Made by a program: the position numbers and the translations under genes
Assembly: GCA_029880275.1 (NCBI GenBank)
Contig: JAOUOQ010000049.1
Location: forward strand, 1 to 10,035
Direction: 5' to 3'
DNA length: 10,035 nucleotides
Source: Candidatus Aminicenantota bacterium
GTDB taxonomy: Bacteria > Acidobacteriota > B3-B38 > Guanabaribacteriales > B3-B38
Notes under the pieces: model-generated
Database searches by the model: none
Seen by the model: the letters and a program-made list of their open reading frames with translations, nothing else
What the model was told of the DNA's origin: nothing
In this document: positions 7,687 to 10,035 of the stretch, in pieces
How positions within the stretch are numbered: position 1 is the stretch's first letter
Layout of the letters: each line of letters starts with the position of its first letter

Positions 7687-8525
7687 TGTCTTCCCTTAAA
7701 GGGAATGGTCTCGCGCTCTTTGAGGATAATCACGACCTCTTCTATTTTGCTCAGGTCAATTAGAGGGATTACCCTGATTTCCTGGAATAGCGTGGTGCTT
7801 TTTTTCGCCAGAACCACCCTTCCGATAGGAATCCCCTCAGGATAGATTCCCTCCCTTCCCGAGGTGATTATCAGGTCTCCTGGAGCCACATCATCCAAGT
7901 TGGTGACATATTTCATAGTGCAGTTATTAGACCCCTCGCCGACCACTACTCCCTGTGCCCGACTCCGCTGCACCATAGCAGCTACTCCGCTATTGATATC
8001 GGTGATAAGCTGCACCTGGGAAGCCCAGATGGAGGTGCGAATTACTCTGCCCACCAGCCCTCCTGGTGCGGTCACCGGCATATCGGGTCGCAGGGAGTGG
8101 CTGGTTCCTTTATTAATGATAATGGACTTAAAATAGCCGGAGGAATCGTTTCCGATAACCTCCGCTGGAAGGGAGGGGTAAAGGGTTGCCTCCCGCAGAT
8201 CAAGCAGAGCTCGTAGCCTTTTATTGCTAAAGCGGAGCTCTTCGATATTAATGTATTCTGCTTCAAGCTGACTGACTCTCTCCTCCAGCCTCTCTTTCTC
8301 TTTATAGACTTCCCTTAAGTCGATATAGGCTTTCCACCAATCCTTGATCTGGCTGGTTACGGAATGAACCCCCTTGGAGATAGGGGAGAGAACGGAGAAG
8401 ATGGCGTTTGCCAGATAGGATGAGCCGGTGGGAGATTGCACCTGTCCTGACATAATGATCACCATGGCCAGGAGAAGTGCGAAAAAAATAAGAATAGTTT
8501 TCTTCTCCACTTTAGATGCCAACAT
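7683..8525 (-). CDS. mreC: MreC, rod-shape-determining scaffold protein
   Basis: This is a 280-residue bitopic membrane protein. A cationic N-terminus (KVEKK) precedes one transmembrane helix at about 10-27. A coiled coil runs over about 68-108 (heptad-rich, REVYKEKERLEERVSQLEAE region). Then comes the two-domain beta-barrel periplasmic/extracytoplasmic part, with VIGNDSSGYFKSIIINKG at 123-140, GGLVGRV at 155-161 and TSGREGIYPEGIPIGRV at 221-237, all hallmarks of MreC. MreC oligomerises, binds PBP2 and activates the PBP2-RodA pair. The gene starts 19 bases after the mreB stop and overlaps mreD by ATGA. No convincing ribosome binding site precedes the ATG, so it may depend on coupling to mreB. 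Confidence 0.96.
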   Translation of the reverse strand: MLASKVEKKTILIFFALLLAMVIIMSGQVQSPTGSSYLANAIFSVLSPISKGVHSVTSQIKDWWKAYIDLREVYKEKERLEERVSQLEAEYINIEELRFSNKRLRALLDLREATLYPSLPAEVIGNDSSGYFKSIIINKGTSHSLRPDMPVTAPGGLVGRVIRTSIWASQVQLITDINSGVAAMVQRSRAQGVVVGEGSNNCTMKYVTNLDDVAPGDLIITSGREGIYPEGIPIGRVVLAKKSTTLFQEIRVIPLIDLSKIEEVVIILKERETIPFKGRQ

Positions 8526-8544
8526 TCTGTCTGTTCAGGAGAGT

Positions 8545-9570
8545 CTATTCAATGGAGACCCTTTTGAGCAGGTCCAAATTTTCTAATAGCTTCCCTGTGC
8601 CCATGACTACTGCGGTCATAGGGTCTTCGGCTAAGGAGACAGGGATTCCAATCTCCTCTCTGAGCCTTTTATCTATGTTATGCAATTGAGAGCAACCCCC
8701 TGTGAGGATAAGCCCCTTGTCCACCAGGTCGGCCGCCAGCTCCGGGGGAGTGCGCTCCAGGGCTATTTTCACAGCATCCACAATGGCTCTCACCGGCACC
8801 TCCAGAGCCTCCCTCACCTCGGCATCGGATAGAGTAATGGTTTTGGGTACTCCTTCTACCAAATCTCTTCCCTTGATCTCCATGGTGAGTTCCTTTTCCA
8901 GCGGGTAGCCGGAGCCGATTTCAATCTTTACCTGCTCGGCGGTGCGCTCGCCAATGAGGAGGTTATATTTCCTTTTGATATATTGAATGATGGCGCTGTC
9001 CATTTCATTGCCTGCTATCCTGATGGATTGTCCGAAGACAATGCCTGCCAGGGATATGACCGCCACCTCGGTTGTTCCTCCTCCGATGTCGACAATCATA
9101 TTACCTGAAGGCTCGGTAATTGGTAGCCCTGCTCCAATAGCGGCTGCCATGGGCTCTTCTACCAGGTAGACTGCCGTTGCCTTGGCTCTGAGAGCCGACT
9201 CTTTGACTGCCCGCTTCTCCACCTGGGTTATCCCCGAGGGCACGCAGATTATAATGCGAGGTCGAACCAGAACTCTTCGGTTGCAGACTTTTTTAATAAA
9301 GCATTCAAGCATTTTTTCAGTGGCATCGAAGTCGGCAATCACGCCATCGTTCAGGGGTTTTACGGCTAATATATTCCCAGGGGCTCTGCCCAGCATGTTT
9401 TTGGCTTCGTTGCCCACTGCTACTACTTTATTGGTCATCCGATTGAAAGCTACGATAGAAGGCTCGAACAGTGCTATTCCCATTCCGCTGACATAGATGA
9501 GGGTGTAAGATGTCCCCAGATCGATAGCTAAATCGTGGGAGAAAATCCTGAATATCGAACCGAGACCCAT
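8545..9570 (-). CDS. mreB: MreB, actin-like rod-shape filament protein
   Basis: This is a 341-residue cytoplasmic actin homologue that polymerises on the inner membrane face and steers the elongasome. The N-terminal SIFRIFSHD region may be an amphipathic membrane anchor. Nucleotide-binding motifs are in place: phosphate-1 DLGT at 17-20, GVIADFDATEKML at 76-88, EEPMAAAIGAGLPI at 138-151, phosphate-2 DIGGGTTEVAV at 161-171, and the adenosine motif around ILTGGCSQL at 288-296. This last motif differs from the usual LTGGGALL form. AGGGG 5 bases before the ATG is a good ribosome binding site. It is the first gene of the operon, after a terminator-like structure. Confidence 0.98.
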   Translation of the reverse strand: MGLGSIFRIFSHDLAIDLGTSYTLIYVSGMGIALFEPSIVAFNRMTNKVVAVGNEAKNMLGRAPGNILAVKPLNDGVIADFDATEKMLECFIKKVCNRRVLVRPRIIICVPSGITQVEKRAVKESALRAKATAVYLVEEPMAAAIGAGLPITEPSGNMIVDIGGGTTEVAVISLAGIVFGQSIRIAGNEMDSAIIQYIKRKYNLLIGERTAEQVKIEIGSGYPLEKELTMEIKGRDLVEGVPKTITLSDAEVREALEVPVRAIVDAVKIALERTPPELAADLVDKGLILTGGCSQLHNIDKRLREEIGIPVSLAEDPMTAVVMGTGKLLENLDLLKRVSIE

Positions 9571-9652
9571 GGTGTCCCCTTTCTTCAGGCTTGCGTTTTA
9601 ATTTTCTCTCTCTTTTTGATTAGAAAAATTCCCATTTCATAATAAAAAGGAG
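9571..9652 (-). promoter_or_regulatory. Presumed promoter/leader region of the mre operon
   Basis: These 82 bases separate the terminator-like structure from the mreB ATG and are AT-rich with an A/G-rich tract on the coding strand. A possible -10 box TCTAAT lies at 9619-9624 on the minus strand, but no good -35 match is spaced 16-18 bases upstream. The leader ends in the mreB ribosome binding site (GGGG at 9576-9579). Position favours a promoter here; the sequence does not prove it. Confidence 0.3.
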
Positions 9653-9709
9653 AAAAAAGGCAGTACTTTTTACTCCCATGTGGGGAGCAATGGAGTAGTA
9701 GAGGACTGC
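9653..9709 (-). terminator. Probable Rho-independent terminator after the Ig-like protein gene
   Basis: Directly after the TAA at 9710-9712, minus-strand GCAGT (9705-9709) can pair with ACTGC (9660-9664), and inside it TACTCC (9692-9697) can pair with GGAGTA (9671-9676). The outer stem is followed by C and then TTTTTT (9653-9658). An alternative inner stem, CTCCC/GGGAG, uses part of the same bases. The stem is interrupted by internal loops, so strength is uncertain, but the location and U-tract fit termination between two transcription units. Confidence 0.5.
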
Positions 9710-10035
9710 TTAGTAAACCTCTACATAGACCACCTTTTTTATAACCTCAATGTTACCACTGGGGTCTTGAGCGATAATGATTAGTTCGTTTCTCCCTTCT
9801 TTATATAAAGTTATGAAATCTTTGAAGCTCCCATCATCCTCTACATCTATCCTCTGGTTGCTGACTGTCAGGAGCACCCCGGGTTCGGTTTTGCCCGAGA
9901 TGAGGAATATGTTTCCAAAGGCGATAGGTTCATCCACATCTAAATTTGGCGGTGTAGTATCTCCGCTCTGGATTTTCCTTATCAAAGATTTCAGCCTGAA
10001 TTTGTAATAATTGCTAAAGCTACTTTGCTCTCCAT
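9710..10035 (-). CDS. C-terminal part of a protein ending in a bacterial Ig-like (glucodextranase B-like) domain; 5' end outside window
   Basis: The frame is open from the window edge (first complete codon at 10033) to TAA at 9710-9712, giving 107 residues. After a basic segment (KFRLKSLIRKIQSGD, 11-25) comes an Ig-like fold starting at TPP (27-29). It shows the typical alternation ISGKTEPGVLLTVSNQRIDV, then DDGSF, then GRNELIIIAQDPSGN, then a final beta strand. This resembles the C-terminal Ig-like domain found on many secreted or surface proteins, including some FecR-domain proteins. No FecR domain or signal peptide is visible in this fragment, so that is only a suggestion. A TTG at 9985 could be read as a start, but the open frame and the basic segment upstream of it argue for a longer protein. 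It is probably not co-transcribed with mreB, given the terminator-like structure. Confidence 0.8.
   Translation of the reverse strand, partial: GEQSSFSNYYKFRLKSLIRKIQSGDTTPPNLDVDEPIAFGNIFLISGKTEPGVLLTVSNQRIDVEDDGSFKDFITLYKEGRNELIIIAQDPSGNIEVIKKVVYVEVY

Noticed and set aside
9639..9667. TATTAT (9639-9644, minus) as a -10 box for mreB
   Set aside because: The hexamer 17 bases upstream is AGTACT, unlike TTGACA, and it overlaps the terminator U-tract region, so there is not enough support for a promoter call.

Overview
This is a bacterial chromosomal window with about half G+C. One compact minus-strand operon dominates it and encodes the cell-elongation (rod-shape) machinery. In transcription order, right to left, it reads mreB, mreC, mreD, mrdA (PBP2), rodA, a large radical-SAM protein fused to a DUF2344 domain, and rng (RNase G). 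Adjacent genes overlap by 1-4 bases or are separated by 4-19 bases, so a single transcript is likely. The order resembles the mre / rodA / radical-SAM pair / rng cluster of Clostridia and other deep Gram-positive or candidate-phylum lineages. Here there are no minCD genes between mrdA and rodA, and the two radical-SAM-linked genes are one polypeptide. I cannot assign a phylum from this sequence alone. A rod-shaped bacterium is a safe inference.

Right edge (9710-10035, minus): the C-terminal end of a protein with a bacterial Ig-like (glucodextranase B-like) domain. It is followed by a compound hairpin with a U-tract that looks like a Rho-independent terminator (9653-9709), and then by an AT-rich leader upstream of mreB. 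The elongasome operon therefore probably starts its own transcription between about 9571 and 9652.

Middle (4222-9570, minus): MreB filament, MreC and MreD membrane partners, PBP2 transpeptidase and RodA glycosyltransferase. Together these make the lateral-wall peptidoglycan synthesis complex. All catalytic motifs are present. The longest possible mrdA reading frame is misleading: a GTG at 7195 that overlaps the mreD stop and has a well-spaced GGAGG is the better start.

Left part (109-4208, minus): a B12-binding-type/radical-SAM/DUF2344 fusion of unknown substrate, then RNase G, joined by a TAATG stop/start overlap. At the extreme left (1-96, plus) is the C-terminal tail of an unidentified membrane protein convergent with rng, so the ribosomal protein genes rplU/rpmA that often follow rng are not immediately downstream.

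The window looks mostly like well-conserved housekeeping DNA. I see no mobile element, CRISPR array, tRNA or rRNA, and no clear undescribed system. The most open biological question is the function of the radical-SAM/DUF2344 fusion and why it travels with the elongasome and RNase G.
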